Assembly (NCBI GenBank): GCA_001179505.1
Contig: CDMY01000484.1
Span: 1 to 64,000 of the forward strand
Length of the DNA: 64,000 bases
From: Vitrella brassicaformis
Taxonomy: Eukaryota > Sar > Vitrellaceae
Direction: 5' to 3'
Shown here: positions 23,231 through 34,664 of the stretch, piece by piece
Numbering within the stretch: position 1 is the stretch's first letter
Layout: each line of letters opens with the position of its first letter
Program-made: the position numbers and the translations under genes
Notes under the pieces: model-generated
What the model saw: the letters and a program-made list of their open reading frames with translations, nothing else
Database searches by the model: none
Told to the model about the DNA's origin: nothing

Positions 23231-24552
23231 TGTTTGGAACTGAAGCGTGACACATGTACAAATATACACAGTCGCCTTCTGCGTCTGCATCACAGCTAGC
23301 CATAGCCGAACGAAAGGGACACACGCATGACATGCAGAGAGAGAGAGAGAGACTCGGAAGCAATAGCTCGGAAGCGAGTGCAGAGGGCGTGGATGCTTAC
23401 TGATTGTTTTTCGTTGTCGATGTTATGTGGTGACCTTGTGTTTCTGAGTGACCAGTCGACTTGAGATTGCATCCACGTATGCACGCACGGTTCTTATCCT
23501 ACATTCAGGCACACACCCATCACTCAATCCTACTCATCTCTCTCTACCTAGTCTACGGACTCAGGGCAGGGGCGCTGCTCCAGCAGCGGCCGTCGCAATG
23601 GGTGCTGGCACGTGTGCTGGCACGTAAATACAGACGTGCAGAGATGGGAAGATGCGGCACCAAAGGAAATGCACATCATATGCCTGTACCGTTCATGACT
23701 GACCCCCATAGACCTCCTGTGCTCCCTTGCCACCACTGTTTCGTACGTTACTGGAGGCAGCACTGCTCCCCACTCATGAGCCGGCAAAGGCAGCTGCTGA
23801 CGTCAGCGCTCCCCGACGCCGACGAGCTCCGCGGCAAACACGGATGCGCGGTGCCTGGCGGGGCATGGTGGTGCGAGGTGGCGAGGGCTGGTGTCTCCTG
23901 AGCCGCTGGCGGTGGGCTGGGTCAGGCCGCTGCCGAGTGCCAGTCCTTTGTCGATGGCAGCCTTGAGCTGTTTGGTGTGCGCCCGGAGCTCCGGCAGGGA
24001 GGCCGGCTCTGGTCCCTCCCCTGGCCCTCCCTCCCTACCAACGTGCGTGCGCCATCTATGGAGCTGCTGGCCACACCGTGTGCGCTATCTGAATATGTTC
24101 ACAAACCAGCAGGGAGATGGGAGATGCGCTGCACGTGGTGACAACTGAATTCAGCCGCTGAAGCGTGCGCTGGCCAATCACAGCCGACCGCTACAGACCC
24201 ATTCGGAGATCCTGATGGCTCATCTGAGCCAATGAATGGCCAACCTGAGCGGACACGCACACACAGAGCGAGGAAGCGGTGAGGGCTGTGTCGGTGAAGC
24301 ATCTCCGTTGCAGACATCCATGCTCGAACGCGTGTGCACACGAGATCTATCTGATCTGACGCCAGCCACGCGGATACGAACGATGTGAGATACACACTGC
24401 AGAATGCGGCTCATCTGTTTGATTGCCTTTCCCGTGTGTATGACACATACAGAAGGGAGACACGGCACTCCATAAGGCTGCATACGGTGGCCAATTTGCA
24501 GTTGTGTCTCAGCTGTGAGCGACACAGTTGAATGACGCCAATGTCTCATCCA

Positions 24553-24612
24553 CTCTCTCTCTCTCTCTCCCTCTGTCTCTGTGTGTGTGTGTGTGTGCGT
24601 GTGTGTGTGTCA
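24553..24612. repeat. CT then GT microsatellite
   Basis: A (CT)n tract runs directly into a (GT)n tract with one GC interruption. Confidence 0.9.
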
Positions 24613-25682
24613 TTCTCAAAGGCTCGAATGCGGCGGCGGTGCTCTGCTGGACATCAGAAACAATGATGTGAGTGACGGCTAAACGAACGCACAGAAAGGC
24701 TGCTTGCAAGTGAGACTTCATCGAGCACACTCAACGCCGCCCCCAAATTTGTCACGCCATAAGATGCTTGCGTATTGCTATAGCTCTGTTGCAGCTGGTC
24801 CGCCGCTCCTCGCCTCTGTTTGTGTCGCACCAGTAGCGATGGGAAACTGTGATGTAGTATGTATCTGTCTAACATTCTCTATGTCGCCTTCTTATGGCCT
24901 TGAACTTTCTTCTTTTTCCTTTCTGGTCGCGTCCCTCCCTCTCTCCCTCCCTCCTTCCCTGTCTGTCTCCCTTAATGCCTCTCTTTATGCTTCCCTTCTT
25001 ATCGACTTTTCCTGCCTGCCACGCTCTGTGCCTCCCTTTTTATTTTTGGTGTCGCGCACGTCTCAAGTGGTGGGTTTCTTTTGCAGAAACAACGCTTAGG
25101 AAGAAATCCATCGTCAGATCTATTTTCGTTGCGCTTGAAGCCGACTCCAAAGGCAAATTAGGGCCGCGCCAGTGTTCCGCTCAACATCTGGCTCTGACGA
25201 GGGGAGGGGGAAGATTGCGACAAACAGAAGCCCAGAAAAACCCTGAAAAGCATGAGTCTGAGATCTGTTGGTCGACGTGCTTCTGACCCGCTCACACGTC
25301 CTTAATGTATCATAATCAGTGTCCGAACGAAGATCGATTCGCGCCTTCTGGCACATCCAATCGCATGTAAAGTACTCAGACACATAGCCGTAGCGGGATC
25401 GCCCTCATGCGCTTTCTCCTCGATCAGATATCCCCGAAGCACAAATCAGTGTGGCGAAAATCTCCTTGCTCCCTGGGATAGCCCGTCTTGTGCGTTTTGT
25501 CCGGTTGTTCTTCGATGTCTGGACAAACAGACCCGCCAGTACACAGACAGAAGTTTACCATGTTTCCCTGCGACGCACCGAAAACGGCCATTGATACCAA
25601 GTCACGAGAGATTTTCAGAAATAACGGTATGCGTCCGAGTAACGGTCCCATACGTAGTCATACTCAGGCCCAGTGTACATAC

Positions 25683-28600
25683 ATGATGCCAGAAGTATTT
25701 GTTGTCCAGCCTTTGGTTATTGCGTCCTTCGTGCTGGTATCGCCTGTGCTATCAGCGTCACCTGTAATCAGGAAGCGACACCAGGGAGACGACAACAAGA
25801 AAGGTGAGCTAGTAAGAGAGGCGGCCACTCAATCAGCGGCCGCATGTGTTGAGCGTTTCGGCTGTCTTTGTATGCAGCCCCCCTGCTCCCCCTCTGTGTT
25901 CCTTCTGATCCGTCGTTTGCGGGCAGAAGGTTCGCCGTGTGCCATGAAGACGGGTCCCTGTTCTTGCCCGAACCGCGTCCTGCAGTCCGGCTGTCTGTCT
26001 CTTCCACGTCACATCCCCCTTACGAGAGGCACCCGTATCCGACATTCTATCTCAGTGGCTCAACATCTAACGCTACCTTCGACTTGGTCAATGAGAGTCC
26101 TGAGAGGTCGTCAGGCAGGCTCTATCCCAAACTGGAGGGCGACGCGGAGGCCTTCACCATTTCTGTGTCTGGGAGGGATAATCACTTTATCGAGGACATC
26201 AAGCCAAATCAGGTTGCCAACATCACTGTCAGATGGAACGGCGGTCAGACTCGAGAGGGAGAGGGGACTGGACAGGATGATCGCGAACAAGGGCCGAGGA
26301 CCAATGTTGCCTTCCTTCGCATTTCGAGAGACGTGCGTGAGTGAGGCTGACCTGGATAGAATTATCGATTTGTCTTCCCTTTGTTGGCGCATCTTCTCGG
26401 CATCAGGTGTGGGTGCTTCTTATAGGAAGAATTCAGCCTCCACCAATGAGGCCGACAGGTTTCTCAGAGATCGGCCTTCCTCGTGGAGAATCCCTACCTG
26501 CCTTCCTCGACAACCTGGTGGCGGTCGGCAACACGGAAGCGCGGGAGCCTTTGGCAGCGCTTCGTGCATCCATCGAACGAATTGTCGTGGTAGGAACATC
26601 GTCACCTGCAACCGAGGTACGCTGACAGAGTCAGCTGGACCCTCATCTCGATGGCCTTCCATCGCTGTGTGTCCTTTTCTCGGTCAAGTATTCACCTGTT
26701 CCCCGTCGTCCCAGCAAGGTTATGGTGCCAGATGCCGTCCTCGCAGCCCTTGTTCCTCGCGACTCGCCGCCAGTCTTTCTAGCACCGGACACCCTCCTTC
26801 ATCCTGTCATGACTGTCCACAGGGTCGCAGTGGATTATGACGGCGATGGCCAGGAGGCACTTCTACTTGACGTAAAAGATGCGACTAATTTCAATCGACG
26901 GTTCGTGCGCACCGTGTGACTCGACCGCCTGTCTGCCTTGTAGGCCACTGGATCGCATACGCACGAGTGGGGGGGAAGGGTCACACGGTACATATTCGAG
27001 GTCGACGGAAGTGTTCAAGAGGAGACTGTAAGCGGAGAGGCACCGGTGGTCGAATGTGAGAAGGTTCGGCTTCTCGTTCTGTTGCAGGAATGCCCTGAAG
27101 ATGAGAAAAACTGCGTGCGGGAGTTGTTTCCATCACTTAGCATCGGTGAGCACACGTCAAGGTTGACCATTGGAGACCAAGAAGGGCGTTTGCTATCCGG
27201 AGAGGACCACGTCGTCCAAGTCACGACGATAGATGAGGTCCCGGGCTGTGCTCTCTCACTGTATCCCGCGGACACGGGCAAAGACACTGTGTCGGAGTGG
27301 CTGCATAGCAATGCCGGGGCTCTCATTTCTGATCCATTGCACCAGAAAGAAGAGGCCCTGCGGCCTCAGTGGGTGACCGCCAGTATCACAGCTGCTGGCG
27401 ACGGGCGAGACCCAGACGCCCCGCAACCATACGAATCGTGCCGGATCGTGCCCGATCGAGCGGATTCCTATCTTGATTCACAATTCAAGGAACATATGAT
27501 CATACGGGCCATGGTCGGAAGTGGGAGGAACGACAGATGTTAGGCGTCATTTCTCACATGGTCGTACTCTCTACTGCTGGCCTCTGTGTCAGGGAACGAT
27601 CGAAATACTCGATGACGGGTCCCTTGACTCGATGAAGCTGGATGTGAAAGGAGGGGATGACGTGGCGGTGTGGATCAATGGCAAGGAAACACAGCTCGCC
27701 AATGACACTCGAACGATCCACCTGTCTCGGCCCGACAAAAAGGATTACGACAAGCGAGTGAGTTTCGAGGTCCGGTGGCTTGTGGGGGAGGCGGGATCGT
27801 CGCCAGATGGCGTGCGGCTTGAGGTCAAAGGAAAGAATCGTTGGTACATGACCCACGGCCAGCTTGACTGGCCGCCTTTCATCAATAAGGTAACTCCAGA
27901 TGTGATGTCCCCGAACGGTGGGCAAGAAATGATTATTCATGGAGTAGGCTTCCTCAATCCAAAGGTATGAAGGTATTTCCTTTTGACACGCTAACCACAA
28001 AGCAATACTCGTTGCTGCGCCTCCTTCTGTTCAGAGTTTAAAGACTGCGAAGCTCCTCCTGAGTGGCCGTATGGTGAAAAGAGACGAAGTGCCAGACGGT
28101 GGCAGAGCTGAGGCAGGAGTGCTGGAGTGGAGCGGCACACAAATCACGTACCGAACACATCAGGTCAGACTCCACTTATACAAAGGGTGGGTCGCCGTCC
28201 TATTGTCTTTTTCTCTTACAGATTGACGAGACCGGTTTGAGTCACCTTCAAGTCGAGACAAGCAGCGGGATATCCAATGCGTACCCCGTGAAAGTCTCGG
28301 CGGCTGGGCAAATGGACGACATCAAGTACAAGTCGCCAAAAACACTTCTCAGGGGACTTTTTAGTTTTGTGGATCGGCACGCAGCTCAGCAGGAGGAGAG
28401 CAGGATCCTTGATCGATTATTTGACGAAGAACGGTCTGGTGGAGAACAGAACACTCGGGCAGAATGGCAAAAAAAGAGAGATGCCGTTGTGGGTGGCTTC
28501 GGATTGAGAGGTGCATGGGGTCCTGATGCGAAGACCTTCTACGTAGGGACAGCTGATGGAAATCTCATGAGTGTGAGATTCACGGCCAACGACGAGATAG

Positions 28601-30985
28601 ATCCGCAGTCTCTGAAGTTCCACGACACGATCAAGAAACAATACCCCGATCATTCCCTTATCGGCATCGCATGTATGTAGCAGGGCTCGCAGATAAAAGG
28701 AGGGGCTTGTGCACATCGACCGACTCTCGTGCCGTTTCTCTGCGGTGCTCTGCAGTCGACCCACTTCGCGATCCGTCCGATCCGCACCTATACGTCTCAC
28801 ACGCACCCATATATTACTGGGCAAGCGCAAAAGGCCCACAAGGAGCACGGCGAGAGCCTCTCTGTGCTATATGGCTTCAGTGGAGGAAGGGCATCACATG
28901 CTTTGAAGGAGAGAATGGCTACGCTGCCTTTATGGCCAAGATCTCTCGTCTGACTGGTCCTGACTTCTCGGTCCTGGAGACGGTTGTGGAGGGCCTTCCC
29001 AATGGGAACAGTGACCATAACGTGAATGGCATCTATTTCGACAACGATGGCAGTCTGTACGCATGCTCCGGGAGTGCGACGAATGCCGGATGGCCGAGTA
29101 ACCCCTTCCACAATACTATCATTATACTATTGTCATATCATCACCTCAGACTGTATGCTCGGTGGGCTGCCCGAGTCGCCCCTGACTGGGGCGCTCCTGA
29201 AGGTACACGAACAATGGAGGATGCTGAAACTAGTCATGCGAGAGGTGCATTGATTGCCATTTGGTTCCCCAGATAGATGTTCGCAATCCAAAGCTGACCA
29301 ATAAGATCGAGTATGTCTACTATAAGACACGAGAACTTGTTGAGAAGCCAAATCAGGTTTGCCAGACAGAGGAAGGCTGACTTGTCTCGACTTTTTGACG
29401 GTCTGCAGGTGGAGGGCGATCGCTATGATCTGGCTGATTCTGCGGTTGGCATTTTCATTTGGGCCAGTGGCTTACGGAACATTTATGACGCTACCTATAC
29501 AACAAAAGGTGCGCCCGTGGCGAGTCGTTGTGTAGGTACATGAGGGGATTCAGGTATGTCTATCGGTCTTTCCGTCTGTCCGTGTGAAAAGGCGAAACAT
29601 ATATTATCATGAACGGTAAAAGCATAGAAGCACCAGGGCAACAGGAAACACGCAGTTTCTTTTGTGCGTGTGTGTGTGTGTGTTCTTTTGTGTGTGTGTG
29701 TGTGTGTTTCTTTTTTTTTGTGTTTCTTTTTTCTTCTGACTGCATTAGGCCCCAACAATTTTCTCGGAATGTGTGTGAACGGCGAGCCGCAAAGCAATGG
29801 CTGTACTGCTGCGGACTTCGACACATGGTAACCATAAATCGTCGACCGCAATGTGTGTGTCTGTGGTGTATCTGCGGATTATGTTCTCTTCTGCTCATGT
29901 TAGGGATGAGATTGAAAACCTGAGTGAACAAAGGATTGTCCGCAACCCTCTTTACCTGCCCAAACCTTACAAGGTGCCGAGAAGCGACAAGCTCAAGAAC
30001 TGCCAGCCAGTCATACGCCCACATTTCAAGACGCCCGATAGGATATTTCGAAGTTTCGAGGGCGCGCACCACGGTCATCCTAATCCAGCCAGAGCGAGAA
30101 ACACGAATGACACGAAACAGTGGTAGGCAACCACGTGTTCAACTGGTATTGTCAGCTATTACGGGACCTGCCGATGGTTGTGATTGGCTAGGTACCATCA
30201 CGTATTGACACCGGATATGGAATACACTCCAGGCTGGGAAATACCCTCGCCAACAGTACGCTGAAAGAGAAGAGCGACGGTAGCTCTCTGTCCGATCATT
30301 ATGTACATGTCGCTCTTTCGTCATATCAGACGGGAATCAGTGAGTACCGGGGGACGTGTTTCGGCGGAAAGCTCCGTGATGATATGCTGGTCTCGAGGTG
30401 GAGAAAAGGAATCTACTTCCTCGACTTGCCCGACGATGAAAACGCCAATGAAAGCATTGAGTGGGTTGAAACATCTCACAGTTCACAGTAACTTCTGTAT
30501 GTGTGTCCATACAATACAGGATCCTGACGAGTGACACCGGAGAGCAGAACCTTAACATTGTCTACGGACCCGGTTGCTCGATAGTCATCGTGTCATTTGT
30601 CAAGGATGAGGTGACGATCATCACTCCCGAGGAGGAATCGCTGGATAAGTTCGAAGCGGAGGAGCTAGCGGCGGGCACTGCTGTAATCTACGACATCCTA
30701 CCATGGCGAGCACCTACACAATTCGACATTCCCTTCACCGTTGGAGGACGCAGATTTAAGAAAGAGAAAAAGCCAGCCGCGGTCCGCATAGGTGGCGTCG
30801 AGGCCGAAATTAGTTCGTTTGATGACACCCGCATCGAAGGGATTATTCGAGCAGGGCATACGAGGGATAAGCCCGCAAAGAAACTCGTTGATGTCGAAGT
30901 CATCTTCTCTGATCATACAAGAGCACTTCTCAAAGAAGCGTTCATGTTTCTCAATGCACCTCCGCAGTCAGACCATGACTTGTAG
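25683..30985 (+). CDS. Secreted multidomain protein: IPT/TIG-like regions and glucose/sorbosone-dehydrogenase-like propeller
   Basis: ATG 25683 (a second ATG follows directly) begins a signal peptide, MPEVFVVQPLVIASFVLVSP, ended by a GTGAGCT donor at about 25.80 kb. Exons then encode a beta-rich region with YPTFYLSGSTSNATFDLVN, a Cys-containing region with ECPEDEKNCVREL, and an IPT/TIG-like segment, VTPDVMSPNGGQEMIIHGVG, near 27.9 kb. A propeller follows: GLPNGNSDHNVNGIYFDNDG and ACSGSATNAGWPSN near 29.0 kb, FIWASGLRNIYDATYTTKG near 29.46 kb, and GHPNPARARN near 30.08 kb, all matching the ASGLRNPYD and YGHPN-type signatures of the glucose/sorbosone dehydrogenase fold. YGPGCSIVIVSF and a C-terminal beta domain lead to the stop at 30985. 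Short introns separate the exons; one near 29.66-29.73 kb is a GT microsatellite. A role in surface carbohydrate binding or oxidation is inferred. The exact exon list is uncertain. Confidence 0.65.
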
Positions 30986-31834
30986 TGAGTATGGATTGTT
31001 GAAGCAGCATATCTCTAAGTTTTAATAGTTGTTCGGAACTCGCCTCAGCCTGCTGAGGGAGGCACGCTCATACCTTCGATCCCGCGTCCGTCCACCGCAA
31101 AATTAAATCAAGCTCGCTACCCCCTCGTATGAAGATGCTCTCCTCGGGCGCCAACCTCGTAGGCGGGAGGGATGCGCCCTCCTCCGCAGAAGTCAGGCCC
31201 AAGCTCGAGCCCCCTTTCGCCTTTCACAGGATAAAAGGATGAGAGAGGGAATTAAGGAAGTAGAGAGACAGGGGAAGCAACGGAGAAACCCGACGGAACG
31301 TGTGCCTGTGGGGGCAGAGACGCTCCTCCTTCCACTCCGAGTGCTAAGCTGATATACAGCCAGGGGGCTGAGATGATGTAGAAAGCGTCAAACGACTCCA
31401 CTTGAAGTAAAAGCTCCGCACCTGACGTGGACAACCGGCGCAAGATTGGCGCGTGCCGCGGACAGCGCAGCGAGAGACGACAGATAGTCGCCTTTCGGGC
31501 ACCTGCGTGTCGCAAGACAACACAGCCCATGCCCATGGCCGTTCCAGCAGTAGTGGTATGGGGCTTCCAGTAGGCACGTGATTCTGGTCACAACGACATG
31601 TCTCCAGCTTTATGCATGCGTGCCGGGCACTCCTGTCTTTCCCTTCCTCTCTGCACGTGTGCACGGATGAGTGTATTGGTGTCTTCTTTGACTGTTCGTC
31701 CGGCTGCTGGCGATCATCTAAGTACACAAGATACATCCATCCGTTTGTGCATCCATCGCCTGATTCTTTTTTCATCCCTTGCACTGTCAAATGATGTGTT
31801 GATGGTGTGTTGAGGTCTTGCGTGTGTATCTACT

Positions 31835-32178
31835 GGAAAACTGGCACATTCATTGGAAAACTGGCACATTCATCGGAAAACTGACACATTGATTGGAAAA
31901 CTGGCACTAGGCAGTGGAAAACTGGCACATTGATTAGAAGACTGGCATCAGGCAGTCGACAACTGGCATCAGGCATTGGAAAACTGGGTCAAGCAGCAGA
32001 AAACCAGTTTTCCGCGTCGGATCGCCAGTTTTCCACGTCAGAGGGCCAGTTTGCCACTCAGGGCGTCAGTTTTCCACGTCAGATATCGATCACCAGTTTT
32101 CCGCGTCAGAGGGCCAGTTTTCCACTCAGGGCGTCAGTTTTCCACTGCAGAGCACCAGTTTTTCGGGCCCCTGGCTCA
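31835..32178. repeat. Inverted array of 20-21 bp units with GGAAAACTGG core
   Basis: Eight or so 20-21 bp units beginning GGAAAACTGGCACATTSATT follow one another from 31835 to about 32000. The orientation then flips, and another eight or so units carry the reverse complement core CCAGTTTTCC to about 32178. More CAGTTTTCC-type copies appear at 33.30-33.37 kb beyond the gap. The whole 31.83-33.37 kb block may be one mobile element with repeat-rich ends. Confidence 0.8.
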
Positions 32179-32334
32179 GTTTTGTTGCAGGGGGCCTGAA
32201 ATGAGGCCGTAGAATCTATCGGATCTGCTGTGCATGGATGATGCTTCGCTGGAAAAGGGAGGGAGGCCTCCTAATTTCTTGCCAGCATCGTGTTTCTGGC
32301 CGAGGAAAATGACTGGCCGGCCAGCTTGATACTC

Positions 32335-32405
32335 CCCACGTGGTATGGCATATCCCACGGGGGATGGCATATCCCGCGGGATACTTGTATCCCACGGGAT
32401 ACAAG
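32335..32405. repeat. Cluster of GGGATAC/GTATCCC palindromes
   Basis: CTTGTATCCC and GGGATACAAG face each other across AC, preceded by two GGCATATCCC units followed by CGGGGGAT or GCGGGATA. In all reading frames the block gives a repeated YPxGY-like peptide, which is a by-product of the repeat. Confidence 0.7.
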
Positions 32406-32584
32406 GTCGTCATTTCTGCTCATTCCGCTTCATCTGGTCGGAACAAAATCATCGCTCTCGATTCCCTTCTTGTCTTCAACAAACATTCCATCGTTGTTTG
32501 TCTTCATCGATTTTGCTCCTCGAGGCTCACCCCGGGCTGTCTTTGGCGCATCCCCTCATCAAATCTCCCCCCCCCCCCCCCCCC

Positions 32585-32884
32585 NNNNNNNNNNNNNNNN
32601 NNNNNNNNNNNNNNNNNNNNNNNNNNNNNNNNNNNNNNNNNNNNNNNNNNNNNNNNNNNNNNNNNNNNNNNNNNNNNNNNNNNNNNNNNNNNNNNNNNNN
32701 NNNNNNNNNNNNNNNNNNNNNNNNNNNNNNNNNNNNNNNNNNNNNNNNNNNNNNNNNNNNNNNNNNNNNNNNNNNNNNNNNNNNNNNNNNNNNNNNNNNN
32801 NNNNNNNNNNNNNNNNNNNNNNNNNNNNNNNNNNNNNNNNNNNNNNNNNNNNNNNNNNNNNNNNNNNNNNNNNNNNNNNNNNNN
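32585..32884. other. Assembly gap, 300 N, flanked by poly-C
   Basis: Exactly 300 N between C runs of about 15-16 and 15. The C runs probably caused the break in assembly. Confidence 0.95.
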
Positions 32885-34475
32885 CCCCCCCCCCCCCCCG
32901 GCGAGGTCTCTTGGCCGTGAGGTCATCAACACATCGCTCGGCGGGCTTGTTGGTCGACGGTTCTATCACACCAGCCCCTTGTGTCTCGTGCCTCCTCTGC
33001 TGATTGGCGCCTCCACGCGTAGTGAACAAAGACGGGGAAGAACGGGTAAAGGGATACAACTGACATTTCCTCGCTTTGAGACGTGTACATTTGCGTGTTT
33101 TTGGATTCGTGCGTGTGTGGCAGTGTGCCATCGACCCCTACCTCCGTTGACTAGGTGCCTGCGGTGTACGTGACACCAGGTCGGCTTGATTCGTGTGCTT
33201 GTCGTCACTCAATTTTGATTGTCTCTCATCGACAGGTCAATCAGCATCGAGTAAGCGCTATTTCATGGCGTCCTCTAACCCCCAAGCAACCGGGCCGACA
33301 TCAGTTTTCCGCATGGGGCCCCGGTTTTCCGCACAGAACACGGTTTCCCACCCCCCTGGGTCAGTTTTCTGGCTATGCAGCGCTTGTAGTGCTGATGTGT
33401 GAGACCTCTAAAGAGGAGCAGAGCGATCACAGGAGCGCACGCTGAAGTCTGTTTTCATCTGAGAAAAAGTCCGTTTCAGGTGATAACGAATTTTGGGCGT
33501 CAGGAGCGGCTGCAAGGAGCTCAGGTATGACATTGACTGGCTGCGCCTGTGTCAGTGCTGAATGCGCCTGAGGTAATCGGAGGCCATCAGAGCGGGAGGC
33601 GGACCTCACGGATCCGGGATGTGCTCGCCAGAGTCGCGGTTGATTACGGGTTCCTCAGGGTAAATGGCATGTACGGCCTGATGGGACGCCGCCTGTGGCT
33701 TCGTAACAGCGAGTTATACGCCCGTGAGGAGCCGAGTCGCCTCGCTGAGGGCGATCTGCTGAACGGGCTGCAAGAGAACACTCCGTTGAGGATGTTCTTG
33801 TGAGCTTCCGTATGCGATGAAGCAGAGCGACACAAAAGGAGACATGGTGCACGTGCGGCCATGCTCGCTTCGTGTGTCTTGGACGGCCGAACGAAAGCAA
33901 TGAGAGAGTGTGTCATTGACTTGTCGTTTCGTGCCTGGTCGACGGCGTGTTACGCGATAGAGAGAAGGCAGTGATTTTTCCTTCTTGACGGATGGAATGT
34001 CTCTGTATGTTACGTATGGCTTCATGGCATCCCACCAGCACTTCGCGTCTCTCTTGTCAGCTGAGACTCAGACCTCCCTTGTGAAGGTGTGGTGAATGGT
34101 TGCGTATATGATGCGATGCGATTGGTCATCCTCATATTCAGTAATGAGCTGGGCTGGAAGTAGACATGCGTCGAATGCAATGTCTCTTATCGTGTGTCGG
34201 TCGGATTGGTTTGTATTTGACGATCGATCAATCCCTCTCGCCCACACGACCCCTTACATACGCTCGCGAACCATTCGTGTGACGATGGGTCCTCGTTTGT
34301 TGATTGTCTTCTTTGTACGTCGCTCACACATCACGATCCAACCCCATGACACCACCTCTGTTGTACGCCCGTATGCCGGAATGCCTGATCTGCATACCTC
34401 ATTGCCTCCTTGCGTGTGGCTGCCTGCCGTCTTTTTCTTACCAGCTGCTAGTGGCTGCCAGGTGTGACTGTTCGG

Positions 34476-34664
34476 CCTTTCTTTGCTTTGCCTTGCTTTG
34501 CTTTGCTTTGCTTTGCTTGTCTCCTCTCCCTCGTCACCTTTGGCTTTTGGCTTTGCTTTGCTTTGCTTGTCTCCTCTCCCTCCGTGTCCTTCACCTTTCG
34601 CTTTGCTTTGCTTTGCTTGTCTCCTCTCCCTCGTCTTTCGCTTTGCTTTGCTTTGCTTGTCTGG
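34476..34664 (+). repeat. Tandem repeat of TTTGC blocks with TGTCTCCTCTCCCTC spacers
   Basis: About four units, each a run of GCTTTGCTTTGCTTTGC followed by TTGTCTCCTCTCCCTC (the last unit ends in TTGTCTGGGGCC). On the minus strand every frame gives a KQSKAK-type low-complexity peptide. A related but less regular CTTTGCTTGG/CTTCGCTTTGC patch lies at 37.52-37.65 kb. Confidence 0.85.

Larger units (their letters stand above)
21522..25682. other. Intergenic region with microsatellites
   Basis: No exon with recognisable family features was found. The stretch contains a GTGCGTGC tract (about 21.53-21.56 kb), a TTA array (23.12-23.18 kb), T/C-rich and GA tracts (23.18-23.35 kb) and CT/GT tracts (24.55-24.61 kb). 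Open frames at 22.25-22.8 kb encode low-complexity Arg/Glu/Gln-rich or Pro/Leu-rich peptides depending on strand, so coding is doubtful. A short stretch near 22.19-22.23 kb resembles one at 33.45-33.48 kb in the opposite orientation. Confidence 0.4.

Noticed and set aside
23124-23299. Leu/Phe-rich hydrophobic protein
   Set aside because: It is translation of TTA and TTC microsatellites.
25488-26840. A 450-codon plus-strand open frame as one coding region
   Set aside because: Only its signal-peptide part agrees with the gene; further on a different frame carries the coherent beta-rich sequence and splice sites lie between.
31835-32178. Regular 20-21 bp repeats that could suggest a CRISPR array
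   Set aside because: There are no unique spacers of constant length, the units abut directly and flip orientation midway, and the context is eukaryotic.
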